A stretch of 50,056 nucleotides of DNA from Alphaproteobacteria bacterium. GTDB lineage: Bacteria > Pseudomonadota > Alphaproteobacteria > SMXQ01. The notes beneath the pieces are model-generated. The model saw nothing but the letters and a program-made list of their open reading frames with translations, searched no databases and was not told the DNA's origin. Each line of letters opens with the position of its first letter. Within the stretch, counting starts at the first letter, position 1. Location: the NCBI GenBank assembly GCA_009380075.1, contig WHSO01000018.1:1-50056 (forward strand), given 5' to 3'. Positions 8,244 to 14,738 of the stretch are shown in pieces. Both the position numbers and the translations under genes were made by a program.

Positions 8244-9173
8244 ATGGTCGCGCGCATCAACACGGTCGCCTTCCAGGGCATCGACGTGGTCGACGTGGAC
8301 GTGCAGGTGCAGATCGCGCCGGGCCTGCCCGCCTTTGCCGTCGTCGGCCTGCCCGACAAGGCGGTGGGCGAATCCCGCGAGCGGGTGCGCGGCGCGCTCA
8401 ACGCGCTGGGCCTGGCGCTGCCGCCCAAGCGCATCACCGTCAACCTCGCGCCCGCCGACCTCGCCAAGGAAGGCAGCCATTTCGACCTCCCCATCGCGCT
8501 CGGCCTGCTCGCCGCCATGGACGTGCTGCCGGCCGAGGAATTGGCGGGCTTCGCCGCCCTGGGCGAGCTGGCGCTGGACGGGCGCATCAGCCCGGTGTCC
8601 GGCGTGCTGCCCGCCGCCATCCACGCCCACGGGCACGAGCGCGGCCTCGTCTGTCCCGCCGCCTGCGGCGGCGAGGCAGCCTGGGTCAAGGGGCTGGAGG
8701 TGCTGGCGGCGCCGTCGCTGATGGAGCTGGTCAACCATTTCAGGGGCGCCCAGGTGATCGCGGCACCCGAGCCCCGGATCGAACCCGACGCGCCGGCGCT
8801 CCTCGACCTCGCCGACATCAAGGGCCAGGAGACCGCCAAGCGGGCGCTGGAGATCGCCGCCGCCGGCGGCCACAACCTGCTGATGGTGGGCCCGCCGGGC
8901 GCCGGCAAGTCGATGCTGGCGAGCCGCCTGCCCGGCCTCCTGCCGCCCCTCGACGCGGCCGAGGCGCTGGAAGTGTCGATGATCCACAGCCTCGCCGGGA
9001 CGCTGTCGGACGGCGCGCTCCTGCGCCGGCGGCCGTTCCGCGACCCGCATCATTCGGCCTCGCTGCCGGCGCTGATCGGCGGCGGCCCGCGCGCCCGGCC
9101 GGGCGAAGTGTCGCTCGCGCATCTCGGCGTCCTGTTCCTCGACGAGCTGCCCGAATTCGCCGGCATTAGGTAG
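8244..9173 (+). pseudogene. comM: comM/yifB 5' part, interrupted by IS1595-family element
   Basis: ComM/YifB is a hexameric AAA+ helicase that drives branch migration during natural transformation. This part holds the N-terminal fold (FQGIDVVDVDVQVQIAPGLPAFAVVGLPDKAVGESRERV), the Walker A loop GPPGAGKSMLASRLPGLLPPL and the start of Walker B, VLFLDELPEFA. The host sequence stops at 9160, where the element begins; the last four codons (GIR-stop) come from the element. Removing 9161-12601 rejoins the frame as ELPEFARATLDALRQPLE and gives a 504-residue protein, the normal length. A GGGGGGAC ribosome-binding region precedes the ATG. The helicase must be inactive as it stands. Confidence 0.95.
9153..9160 (+). 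repeat. Target-site duplication, left copy (GAATTCGC)
   Basis: The 8-bp GAATTCGC before the element is repeated exactly at 12594-12601 after it. Eight bases is the known duplication length of the IS1595 family. The other possible phasings (GAATTCGCC) would leave the two inverted repeats out of register by one base. Confidence 0.93.
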
Positions 9174-9185
9174 CAAACGCACCTA
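9161..9185 (+). repeat. Left terminal inverted repeat of the IS1595 element
   Basis: It begins CGGCATTAGGTAGCAAACGC and pairs with 12569-12593, whose complement begins CGATATTAGGTAGCAAACGC. The two arms are 25 bp with mismatches only at positions 3 and 4. Confidence 0.95.
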
Positions 9186-9252
9186 GCCCTTGCAAATGCC
9201 TTCCCCGCTCCCTACCTCCTGAAAAATGTGAATTTTGATATCGGAGGTTATC

Positions 9253-9614
9253 ATGGCTGCGGACACGCTTGATTTGCTTCGCGACGCAATCCGTCATCGT
9301 CGCCAATTGGTGTTTTCCTATGACGGTTACCCCCGTGAGGCCTGCGCACATGCCCTTGGGACCAAGAAGGGCGAATGGCATGTATTCGTTTGGCAATTTG
9401 GGGGTAATTCGTCTCACGGATTGAACCCTGCGGGCCAGAACTGGCGGGCATGGAAGTGGACCGCATCGACGGCCTATCCGTCAGGGACGGTGAATGGCAT
9501 CGTGGCTGGACGAAGGGCCTCAAACCCAGCAGCTGCATCGAGGTCATAGACACTGTGGTGGACCCGGCATTTGCCGCCGAAAACCAGCAAACTTCTCCCG
9601 AGCATACTCGGTAG
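9253..9614 (+). pseudogene. WYL-like domain protein, frameshifted
   Basis: A GGAGG ribosome-binding site at 9243-9247 precedes the ATG at 9253. The product starts LDLLRDAIRHRRQLVFSYDG, then AHALGTKKGEWHVFVWQFGG and GLNPAGQNWR, which resembles the WYL-type ligand-sensing fold seen in short stand-alone proteins. After NWR at about 9447 the annotated frame degenerates, whereas the frame one base over continues sensibly from 9450 as MEVDRIDGLSVRDGEWHRG, then WTKGLKPSSCIEVIDTVVD, to a stop at 9612-9614. One base appears to be missing at about 9447-9449. The cause may be a true mutation in a passenger gene or a base-calling error. Confidence 0.75.
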
Positions 9615-9807
9615 CTCTCTGTTCCGCCGAAGGGCCGGAAAATACAGTTTCCAGCATGGCGCCGTCCGAATCGACGGCCCAAACGATCCACTGTTCGCGA
9701 TTTTCGGAGGACTGGTAGAGTTCGGCAACTGCCGGGATTCTGACGATTTCCCCGGTTTCCCCTAGCAGGGAAATGGCCTCGAAACACTCTTGAATAGATT
9801 TGGACAT
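9544..9807 (-). CDS. 87-residue hypothetical protein in the IS1595 element
   Basis: The frame starts at an ATG at 9807 behind a GGAG sequence 8-12 bases upstream. The product, with EAISLLGETGEIVRIPAVAELY, REQWIVWAVDSDGAMLETVF and QRATEYAREKFAGFRR, reads like a small alpha/beta cytoplasmic protein with a basic C-terminus. I recognise no family. Its 3' end overlaps the end of the WYL-like pseudogene by about 70 bases in the convergent direction. The ribosome-binding site lies inside a long hairpin (9809-9855), so translation may be blocked on read-through transcripts. Confidence 0.6.
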   Translation of the reverse strand: MSKSIQECFEAISLLGETGEIVRIPAVAELYQSSENREQWIVWAVDSDGAMLETVFSGPSAEQRATEYAREKFAGFRRQMPGPPQCL

Positions 9808-9808
9808 G

Positions 9809-9855
9809 GCGAAACGTCTCCGGTAGAATCATTCCTACCGGGAACGCCGTTTCGC
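9809..9855 (-). promoter_or_regulatory. Long nested hairpin covering the ribosome-binding site of the 87-aa ORF
   Basis: An outer 8-bp arm (GCGAAACG at 9809-9816 with CGTTTCGC at 9848-9855) and an inner 7-bp arm (CCGGTAG at 9820-9826 with CTACCGG at 9835-9841) form one nested structure directly upstream of the start at 9807. Read on the minus strand, the GGAG ribosome-binding site falls in the stem. It could sequester translation starts or act as a terminator for transcripts from the transposase operon. Which of these applies is inference. Confidence 0.6.
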
Positions 9856-9939
9856 ATCGGCCGTATCCCAAATCTATTCGACGAATCGGGCGGCAACCCT
9901 TTTCGTCCTCACCTTTATAGCATGAAATGGAGCCAGATA

Positions 9940-9955
9940 CCGCCCCCTTGGGCGG
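9940..9955 (-). terminator. Possible hairpin terminator after the transposase operon
   Basis: CCGCCC (9940-9945) pairs with GGGCGG (9950-9955) around a four-base loop, just past the stop of the 150-residue partner gene at 9963. There is no clean T-run, only a T-containing stretch on the minus strand, so termination may be weak. Confidence 0.35.
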
Positions 9956-9962
9956 CTGCTCC

Positions 9963-10415
9963 CTATTGTTTTGCTCGGTCGGGGGGCACTATTTCCCACC
10001 GCTTATACTCTCCGGTGTAGGGCACTTCGCGGACGATGCCCCTCCGTTTCAGCTTGAACAGGCAGGCTCCCACGCGCTTGCGGATCACGATAACGGCGCG
10101 GGTATCGTTTTGATTGAGCCCCCGCCCTTCCATCACCTTGTAGGCGATTTCCAGCGTTGTAGCGGGCTCCTTGGCTTGCCGTAGGTACGCCAGCACGAAC
10201 CGCTGCATTTCGCCCTTGAACGCGCCCATGCGTGGTGGGTAGGGCTTCGACTTCGTAAGCGTTGCGTCGCATGTCGGGTCAATGATCCTGATGGCGTTGT
10301 CGATGTAATCCAAATTGGCAATCAGGTCATTCAGGGTCCGGTGCGTGTGTTCGATCTCCCCCGCGATCTCCGCCCGCTTGCGGAGTAATCCCGTCAAGAC
10401 GTGTTCGTTTTTCAT
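9963..10415 (-). CDS. IS1595-associated accessory protein, 150 residues
   Basis: Its ATG overlaps the stop of the transposase gene in an ATGA junction, so it is translated with the transposase. The N-terminal 50 residues (LLRKRAEIAGEIEHTHRTLN and onward) look like a coiled coil; the C-terminal part (FVLAYLRQAKEPATTLEIAY, VIVIRKRVGACLFKLKRRG, then YTGEYKRWEIV) has the pattern of a winged helix-turn-helix. Proteins of this layout accompany ISXO2-type transposases in other genomes, as far as I know without a proven role. A function as a DNA-binding transposition helper or repressor is inference. Confidence 0.82.
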   Translation of the reverse strand: MKNEHVLTGLLRKRAEIAGEIEHTHRTLNDLIANLDYIDNAIRIIDPTCDATLTKSKPYPPRMGAFKGEMQRFVLAYLRQAKEPATTLEIAYKVMEGRGLNQNDTRAVIVIRKRVGACLFKLKRRGIVREVPYTGEYKRWEIVPPDRAKQ

Positions 10416-11374
10416 ATTGCCTTCCTTTGCCAGTAGCCTTTCCAGTTTTCCGAAACGGGGTGCGCCAGTGCGGCCCTAGCCGCCAGCGTGTACAGCGTTC
10501 CATTGGCCTTGCGCCGGTTGTCCTCGCGCCACGCCATTTCGCGGGCGTACTGATACAAATACCGGCCGCTGATCTTGTGGTGCGTACCGATTTCCGCACG
10601 GCGCAGACGGGAGAAATAGCTTTCGGCCTGATTAGTGCAGGCGTCCTCATCCCGATAGGCAACGCTGTGATTGATGCGCTTGGCTTCGTAACGGGAGTGC
10701 AGGGCATCCCAGCATGACGCCTCATCGGCATAGATCGTGCTGCCCGGCTGGACGCGCTCAATGATGGTGCTAAGGGCTTCGTCCTCACCATCGAACACGA
10801 ACGGCAGGGCGCGGCCTTTGCGCTCGCGCATGATGACCACGGCCTTGCGCTTGCCGTTCTGGTTTTCTTTTAGGCGACGATCAATGCGGTCCTCTTTCCG
10901 GTTCTCCGGTTTGATGTAGCCACCGAAAAACGCGCCATCGACTTCGACTTCGCCGTGCAATTTGCGGTCCTGCATTTCGGCGCCCATCGCCTCGCGCAGC
11001 TTGTGGGCCAGCACAAAGGCCGTCTTGTATTGCACATCCAAATCGCGGGAGAGTTGCAGGGCCGAAACGCCCTTGGCACCATTGACGAAGATGGCGATGG
11101 CGGCCAGAAGATCCCTGACCGAGAGTTTGCGGCTGGCGAAGATGGTCCCGGTGGTGACGCTGAATTGCGAGCCACAGCCCTTGCACTTGAAGATTTTGCG
11201 AGCGCGGTATTCATAGACCGTCACACAGCCGCAGCGGGGGCAGTAGGGCTCGCCGCCGTTATCGGCCCAGCGGATCGCCTTGAAGGCGTCATAGGCTTCC
11301 GCGTCGGAAAGCCGCATGACTTTGGCGAGGCTAAGGGTGCGGGCTTTGGCGGAAAGGAGGAAGTGCTGGGCCAT
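10412..11374 (-). CDS. IS1595 family (ISXO2-like) transposase
   Basis: The 320-residue protein has the family's two-part layout. The N-terminal zinc ribbon has CPRC at residues 45-48 and CKGC at 64-67, followed by a helix-turn-helix-like region (LSVRDLLAAIAIFVNGAKGV). The ISXO2-type RNase H-like catalytic domain has the first Asp in VEVDGAFFGGY (about D146), the second in STIYADEAS (about D217) and the TNQAESYFSRLRRA motif (N248/E251). It acts on the 25-bp ends at 9161 and 12593. The start at 11374 has a GGAAAGGAGG-like purine run nearby, inside the coding start. All key residues are present, so the element may still be mobile. Confidence 0.95.
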   Translation of the reverse strand: MAQHFLLSAKARTLSLAKVMRLSDAEAYDAFKAIRWADNGGEPYCPRCGCVTVYEYRARKIFKCKGCGSQFSVTTGTIFASRKLSVRDLLAAIAIFVNGAKGVSALQLSRDLDVQYKTAFVLAHKLREAMGAEMQDRKLHGEVEVDGAFFGGYIKPENRKEDRIDRRLKENQNGKRKAVVIMRERKGRALPFVFDGEDEALSTIIERVQPGSTIYADEASCWDALHSRYEAKRINHSVAYRDEDACTNQAESYFSRLRRAEIGTHHKISGRYLYQYAREMAWREDNRRKANGTLYTLAARAALAHPVSENWKGYWQRKAI

Positions 11375-11379
11375 TTGTT

Positions 11380-11460
11380 ATCACCATATTCGATGTCTAT
11401 GTACCGAATATAGTGATATCAGGTATCGTTGTCAATGGTGTTTATATCGAATATGATGAT
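11380..11460. promoter_or_regulatory. Three 13-bp operator-like repeats in the divergent promoter region
   Basis: Between the transposase start (11374) and the DUF6471 start (11487) lie three copies of CGAATAT(A/G)(A/G)TGAT: 11380-11392 in inverted orientation, 11405-11417 and 11448-11460 in direct orientation. The two direct copies begin 43 bases apart, about four helical turns. They are well placed to control both the transposase and passenger promoters. Which protein binds them (DUF6471 product, 150-residue partner or another) cannot be seen. Confidence 0.7.
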
Positions 11461-11486
11461 AGAAACACCAATTCCAGAGGTATGCG

Positions 11487-11711
11487 ATGCCTGATAAGGA
11501 GTGGCAGGACAAGGTTAAGGGGATACTCAAGGCCGAATTGAAACGGCGGAACGTCAGCTACAAGCAGCTAGCGGATCGACTAGAGGCCTTGGGCGTTCAT
11601 GAGTCGGAGCGGAACATAAATAATAAAATTAGCCGTGGGGGGTTTACTGCGGTATTTTTTGTTCAATCGTTAATAGCAATTGGCGCTACAAAAGTCGATC
11701 TATCCGATTGA
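11487..11711 (+). CDS. DUF6471 domain-containing protein
   Basis: The 74-residue protein shows the DUF6471 pattern: WQDKVKGILKAELKRRNVSY, LADRLEALGV, then SERNINNKISRGGFTAVFFV and a final QSLIAIGA. The arrangement of helices resembles a small helix-turn-helix (XRE-like) DNA-binding fold, but the family has no assigned function that I know. An AGAGG ribosome-binding site ends 6 bases before the ATG. It is the first gene of the rightward passenger group, immediately downstream of the three operator-like repeats, so autoregulation is a reasonable inference. Confidence 0.85.
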   Translation: MPDKEWQDKVKGILKAELKRRNVSYKQLADRLEALGVHESERNINNKISRGGFTAVFFVQSLIAIGATKVDLSD

Positions 11712-11775
11712 AAAGACTTGTATTTGGCAATTCATATCCTATATTGAAGAAGTGTTCTGGCTTGGAGGGCAGCCC

Positions 11776-12225
11776 ATGGCTGTAACGGCGCTTTCAGCGG
11801 CACGTTCGCTTTGCCAGATGCGTGATTGGTCGGTGTCGAATCTTGCGTTGCAAAAGATTCTCTACATCGCCCACATGATTCATCTCGGCAGGACCAGCGG
11901 TCAGCCGCTTCTTCGTGAAAATTTTGAAGCCTGGGATTATGGACCTGTAGTCCCAGAATTGTATCGTCGCGCCCGTGGCTTCGGTAGCGGGCCGGTTCGC
12001 AACGTGTTTCATTGGGAGCCGGAGGCCGGCCGCGGCACTATGGAATATGACGTGCTGCGTGAGGCTTCAAATGCCACCAATGGCATGACTCCGGGTCGGC
12101 TAGTGGCTATCACGCATTGGCCGAAAGGAGCATGGTACAGATGCTACAAGGCCGGTCAGCGCGGCATCGTCATTCCTAACCAATTGATCCTTGACGAATA
12201 CAATGCAAGGGCCACAGCCACCTGA
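11776..12225 (+). CDS. Panacea (SocA/DUF4065-like) domain protein, putative antitoxin PanA
   Basis: The ATG at 11776 has a GGAGG ribosome-binding site at 11764-11768. The 149-residue product shows the Panacea/SocA-like pattern: TALSAARSLCQMRDWSVSNL, then ALQKILYIAHMIHLGRTSG, NFEAWDYGPVVPELYRRARG and a C-terminal WPKGAWYRCYKAG. Panacea domains are promiscuous antitoxin modules that neutralise many unrelated toxins encoded beside them; SocA of Caulobacter is a related antitoxin that also acts as a proteolytic adaptor. The gene overlaps the next one by 23 bases, typical of toxin-antitoxin pairs. The frame extends upstream to 11680 but without a matching ribosome-binding site. Confidence 0.88.
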   Translation: MAVTALSAARSLCQMRDWSVSNLALQKILYIAHMIHLGRTSGQPLLRENFEAWDYGPVVPELYRRARGFGSGPVRNVFHWEPEAGRGTMEYDVLREASNATNGMTPGRLVAITHWPKGAWYRCYKAGQRGIVIPNQLILDEYNARATAT

Positions 12226-12562
12226 TTCTGCAGCAGCGGAGAATGCCGACGATATAGAAGGCATTCTCGCTGCTGACGGTGAGCCTGATGCCAAGGATCA
12301 AACTATTGCGAATCTTGAAGGCGAAATCGCCGCGATCACGAACAAGTTATATGAAGAACGCTTCATCTGGATTCTCGTCGCCATCGTTCTGATCGACATA
12401 TACGTCTTTTCTGAAATGAACAACTGGGCTGCGCCGCTCGTGATCGGCTTCCTTGAGGTTATCGGGATAGTCGTCATGGCAGACCGCTGCGGTGTCGATA
12501 CGGTAGCGCCCCTAATAGATCGACTTACCGGCTTTCTCCGTAGGGCAACACGAAGCGATTAA
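12203..12562 (+). CDS. Two-helix membrane protein partnered with the Panacea gene, putative toxin
   Basis: The gene begins inside the Panacea gene (ATG at 12203, with a TTG at 12191 as an alternative). The 119-residue product has an acidic disordered head (1-30), a short coiled-coil-like stretch (31-51), a first membrane helix (about 54-70, FIWILVAIVLIDIYVF), a tight NNWAAP turn and a second helix (about 76-93), then an amphipathic tail (VDTVAPLIDRLTGFLRRA). I recall similar ERF-W-I...NW-P two-helix proteins beside Panacea genes elsewhere. Membrane-acting toxins are known Panacea partners, but toxicity here is inference. It is the last gene before the right end of the transposon. Confidence 0.75.
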   Translation: MQGPQPPDSAAAENADDIEGILAADGEPDAKDQTIANLEGEIAAITNKLYEERFIWILVAIVLIDIYVFSEMNNWAAPLVIGFLEVIGIVVMADRCGVDTVAPLIDRLTGFLRRATRSD

Positions 12563-12568
12563 TTGGCA

Positions 12569-12593
12569 TAGGTGCGTTTGCTACCTAATATCG
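12569..12593 (-). repeat. Right terminal inverted repeat of the IS1595 element
   Basis: It reads TAGGTGCGTTTGCTACCTAA then TATCG, and complements 9161-9185 at 23 of 25 positions. Confidence 0.95.
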
Positions 12594-12601
12594 GAATTCG
12601 C
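12594..12601 (+). repeat. Target-site duplication, right copy (GAATTCGC)
   Basis: An exact second copy of 9153-9160. It restores the comM frame (GAA TTC GCC CGC) as the host sequence resumes. Confidence 0.93.
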
Positions 12602-13166
12602 CCGCGCCACGCTGGACGCCCTGCGCCAGCCGCTGGAATCGGGCCGCGCCGTCGTCGCCCGGGTGCAGGCGCACGTCACCTGGCCGGCGCGCTTACAACT
12701 GGTCGCCGCCATGAACCCGTGCCGCTGCGGCTACCTCGGCGATGCGGCGCTGGCCTGCAACCGCGCACCGCGCTGCGCTGCCGACTACCAAGGCCGGATC
12801 TCCGGCCCGTTGTTCGACCGCATCGACCTGCATGTCGACGTGCCGGCGGTGGCGGCCGCCGACCTGTCGCTGCCGCCGCCGGCCGAGGGCACGCGCGCGG
12901 TGGCGGCCCGGGTGGCGGCGGCGCGCCGCCTCCAGACCGAACGCTTCCGGGACATGGGCCTGCCGATCCGCACCAATGCCGAGGCCGACGGCGCCGCGCT
13001 GGAAGAGATCGCCGCCCCCGACGCGGCGGGCCGCGCGCTGCTGACCCAGGCGGCGGAGAAGATGCGCCTCACCGCGCGCGGCTATCACCGGTGCCTGCGC
13101 GTCGCGCGCACCCTCGCCGACCTCGACGGCGGCGGGGCCGTCACCCGCACGCATATCGCCGAGGCG

Positions 13167-13191
13167 GTCAGCTACCGTAGGGTGATGACGG
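13167..13191 (+). repeat. Left direct repeat (attL-like) at the comM 3' end
   Basis: Starts GTCAGCTACCG and ends GGGTGATGACGG, matching 14739-14763 at 23 of 25 positions; only the central TA/CC differs. The site also has imperfect dyad symmetry (GTCA...TGAC), as tyrosine-recombinase core sites do. Confidence 0.8.
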
Positions 13192-13228
13192 CAGTCTAAA
13201 TAGTACAAAGTTCTATAATTATTGAAAA

Positions 13229-13250
13229 ATATTATTATAAGCAATAATAT
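13229..13250. promoter_or_regulatory. AT-only hairpin upstream of the dCTP deaminase gene
   Basis: ATATTATT (13229-13236) pairs with AATAATAT (13243-13250) around a six-base loop in the 90-base AT-rich leader. It may end comM transcription or lie in the promoter region of the next gene. The leader is too short for a typical avcI RNA gene and I do not see one. Confidence 0.35.
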
Positions 13251-13288
13251 AGTTTGAATACTAAAAAGCACCAGCTAGGGAAGCAAGC

Positions 13289-14515
13289 ATGGTCGGAGAT
13301 ACCCACGATACCCTTACTGTCAATCAAGAAGACCCACTCACTCCCATACATGGGCCTGAAATATTCATTGGCCTCGTTGGCCCCTCTGGGACCGATTTAG
13401 ATTTGTTGAGCTCACATCTTTCCAAAACTCTGAAGAATTTTGATTACAAATGTCACGTCATTACGGTTAGCGATATCATTAAAGAACTTCGTAAATTTTC
13501 AAATATCCCAGATAAACCTGAAGACGCGCGTATAACAAAACTGATCAAGGCAGGCACAGAGATCAAAGAAACGGTCGGACGAGGAGACATTTTAGCGTTA
13601 CTGAGTATCGCCAAAATTCGAGAACTGAGATTTGCCCAATTGGGCGAGGAGAAGCCCTACAAGCCCTTGAGCAAGGTTGCATACATTTTTCGCTCGTTAA
13701 AAAATCCACAAGAAGTTCAAACCCTCAGAGAAATATACGGTCGGCCTTTCTATTTGATATCCGCATATAGTCCACGCGATAAACGAGTTGAAAATCTCAC
13801 AAAACGTATCGCGGATTCTCACAATAGCAGCAGCCTTACAAAATATCGCGAAGCTGCAGAAAACATAACTGTCACGGATGAATTAGAAGAGGGCAAGAAG
13901 CACGGGCAAAATGTTTCGGGCGCATTTCCAATTGCCGATTTTTTTGTAAACGTTTCCAGAATCAATGATGTTAAGAATCAGGTCGAACGAATAATAAAAA
14001 TCTTATTCGGCTTTCCTTTCGAGACTCCTCAAAAAGACGAAATGGGGATGTATCTGGCGTGGTCCAGCTCTCTCCGCTCCTCTGACCTCTCTCGTCAGGT
14101 CGGTGCCGTCATTATGTCTGATGATGGAGAAGTACTGAGCACGGGTTGTAATGACGTTCCGAAATTTGGAGGCGGTCAATACTGGCCAGATGACACGAAC
14201 GATGAACGTGATTTCCAGAAAGGCTCTGACAGCAACGCCATATACAAAAATCGTATCATCAAAGAGATTGTTGATTTGCTCTATAACGAAGGAGCGTTTG
14301 ATAAGAAATTTGGCTCATCTGCGGACAATGTGGCCAGTAGGATTCTCGGCCCGACTGGTCGATCGATATTCGGAGGCGCTCAGGTATTCAATCTAATTGA
14401 ATTTGGCAGAGCAGTTCATGCGGAAATGGCCGCTATCACAAATGCAGTTCGCCGCGGTGTGAGCCTGCAAAATTCGATTCTCTACTGCACAACATTTCCA
14501 TGCCATAATGGCTAA
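13289..14515 (+). CDS. Antiphage dCTP deaminase (AvcD-like), C-terminally truncated
   Basis: AvcD-type enzymes deplete dCTP during phage infection. The 408-residue product has an N-terminal P-loop kinase-like domain (IFIGLVGPSGTDLDLLSSHL, residues 26-45, the usual degenerate Walker A) and a C-terminal deoxycytidylate-deaminase domain with SSLRSSDLSRQVGAVIMSDD, GCNDVPKFGGGQYWP and the zinc-binding HAE at 377-379. The second zinc motif should read PCxxC, but here it ends PCHNG-stop at residue 408, losing the second Cys and the remaining C-terminal region; family members are usually over 500 residues. The truncated enzyme is probably inactive. Its end overlaps the next ORF by 8 bases. Codon use is AT-rich, unlike the host. 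Confidence 0.9.
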   Translation: MVGDTHDTLTVNQEDPLTPIHGPEIFIGLVGPSGTDLDLLSSHLSKTLKNFDYKCHVITVSDIIKELRKFSNIPDKPEDARITKLIKAGTEIKETVGRGDILALLSIAKIRELRFAQLGEEKPYKPLSKVAYIFRSLKNPQEVQTLREIYGRPFYLISAYSPRDKRVENLTKRIADSHNSSSLTKYREAAENITVTDELEEGKKHGQNVSGAFPIADFFVNVSRINDVKNQVERIIKILFGFPFETPQKDEMGMYLAWSSSLRSSDLSRQVGAVIMSDDGEVLSTGCNDVPKFGGGQYWPDDTNDERDFQKGSDSNAIYKNRIIKEIVDLLYNEGAFDKKFGSSADNVASRILGPTGRSIFGGAQVFNLIEFGRAVHAEMAAITNAVRRGVSLQNSILYCTTFPCHNG

Positions 14516-14705
14516 ACAAGGTTGGTTAGATCGACAGATTAAACTGGCTCAAAGAGATATCCAAAATATGCCTCCTCAATGGAAAGATGCGGTGAAGTTT
14601 GCCGGCTCAAATCCTCCAATATCATCATCTCTAGAGCCTCGGGGAAATTCCCACGGACGTGCTGTTAAAACAGGAAAAGTAGGCAATAAAAATAATTCCC
14701 GATAA
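14508..14705 (+). CDS. Small hypothetical protein after the dCTP deaminase gene
   Basis: The 65-residue product begins MAKQGWLDRQIKLAQRDIQN then MPPQWKDAVKFAG, an amphipathic helical stretch with W-P-W spacing that I have seen in short orphan proteins next to accessory genes, and ends in a low-complexity basic tail. No ribosome-binding site is visible; upstream bases are coding for the truncated deaminase. If a deletion removed the deaminase 3' end, it probably also removed this gene's normal leader. Function unknown. Confidence 0.5.
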   Translation: MAKQGWLDRQIKLAQRDIQNMPPQWKDAVKFAGSNPPISSSLEPRGNSHGRAVKTGKVGNKNNSR

Positions 14706-14738
14706 CAGATTCCTGGAGATTTTGGGTTCTCAAGAGTC

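Larger units (their letters stand above)
9161..12593 (-). mobile_element. IS1595-family transposon with passenger genes, inserted in comM
   Basis: The element is 3433 bp, flanked by GAATTCGC duplications and bounded by 25-bp terminal inverted repeats that differ at two positions. It carries an ISXO2-type transposase, a co-translated partner, and passengers: a broken WYL-like gene, an 87-residue orphan, DUF6471, a Panacea-domain protein and a two-helix membrane protein. This is much larger than a plain IS1595 element (about 1 kb); the ISNwi1-type and related members are known to carry cargo. Composition is AT-richer than the host, so the element came from elsewhere. The strand given is that of the transposase. 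Confidence 0.95.
12594..13199 (+). pseudogene. comM: comM/yifB 3' part with element-derived last codons
   Basis: This continues the ATPase from EFARATLDALRQPLESGRAV through ARVQAHVTWPARLQLVAAMN, the zinc-ribbon-like Cys cluster (PCRCGYLGD, NRAPRCAA), FDRIDLHVDVPAV and the C-terminal Mg-chelatase-like helices (LRVARTLADLDGG, ITEAVSYRRVM-type end). It has no start of its own. The final codons read MTAV-stop, while the displaced original end, VSYRRVMTGA-stop, is found at 14739-14771 on the far side of the second insert. The inserted segment therefore replaced only the last two residues, as an integrase that targets a gene's 3' end would. Confidence 0.93.

Noticed and set aside
9161-12593. The element as a composite transposon with two insertion sequences
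   Set aside because: There is only one transposase and a single pair of terminal repeats with one target duplication.
13200-13288. An avcI-type RNA gene upstream of the AvcD-like gene
   Set aside because: The leader is only about 90 bases and contains only one AT hairpin; I cannot match it to the known inhibitor RNA.
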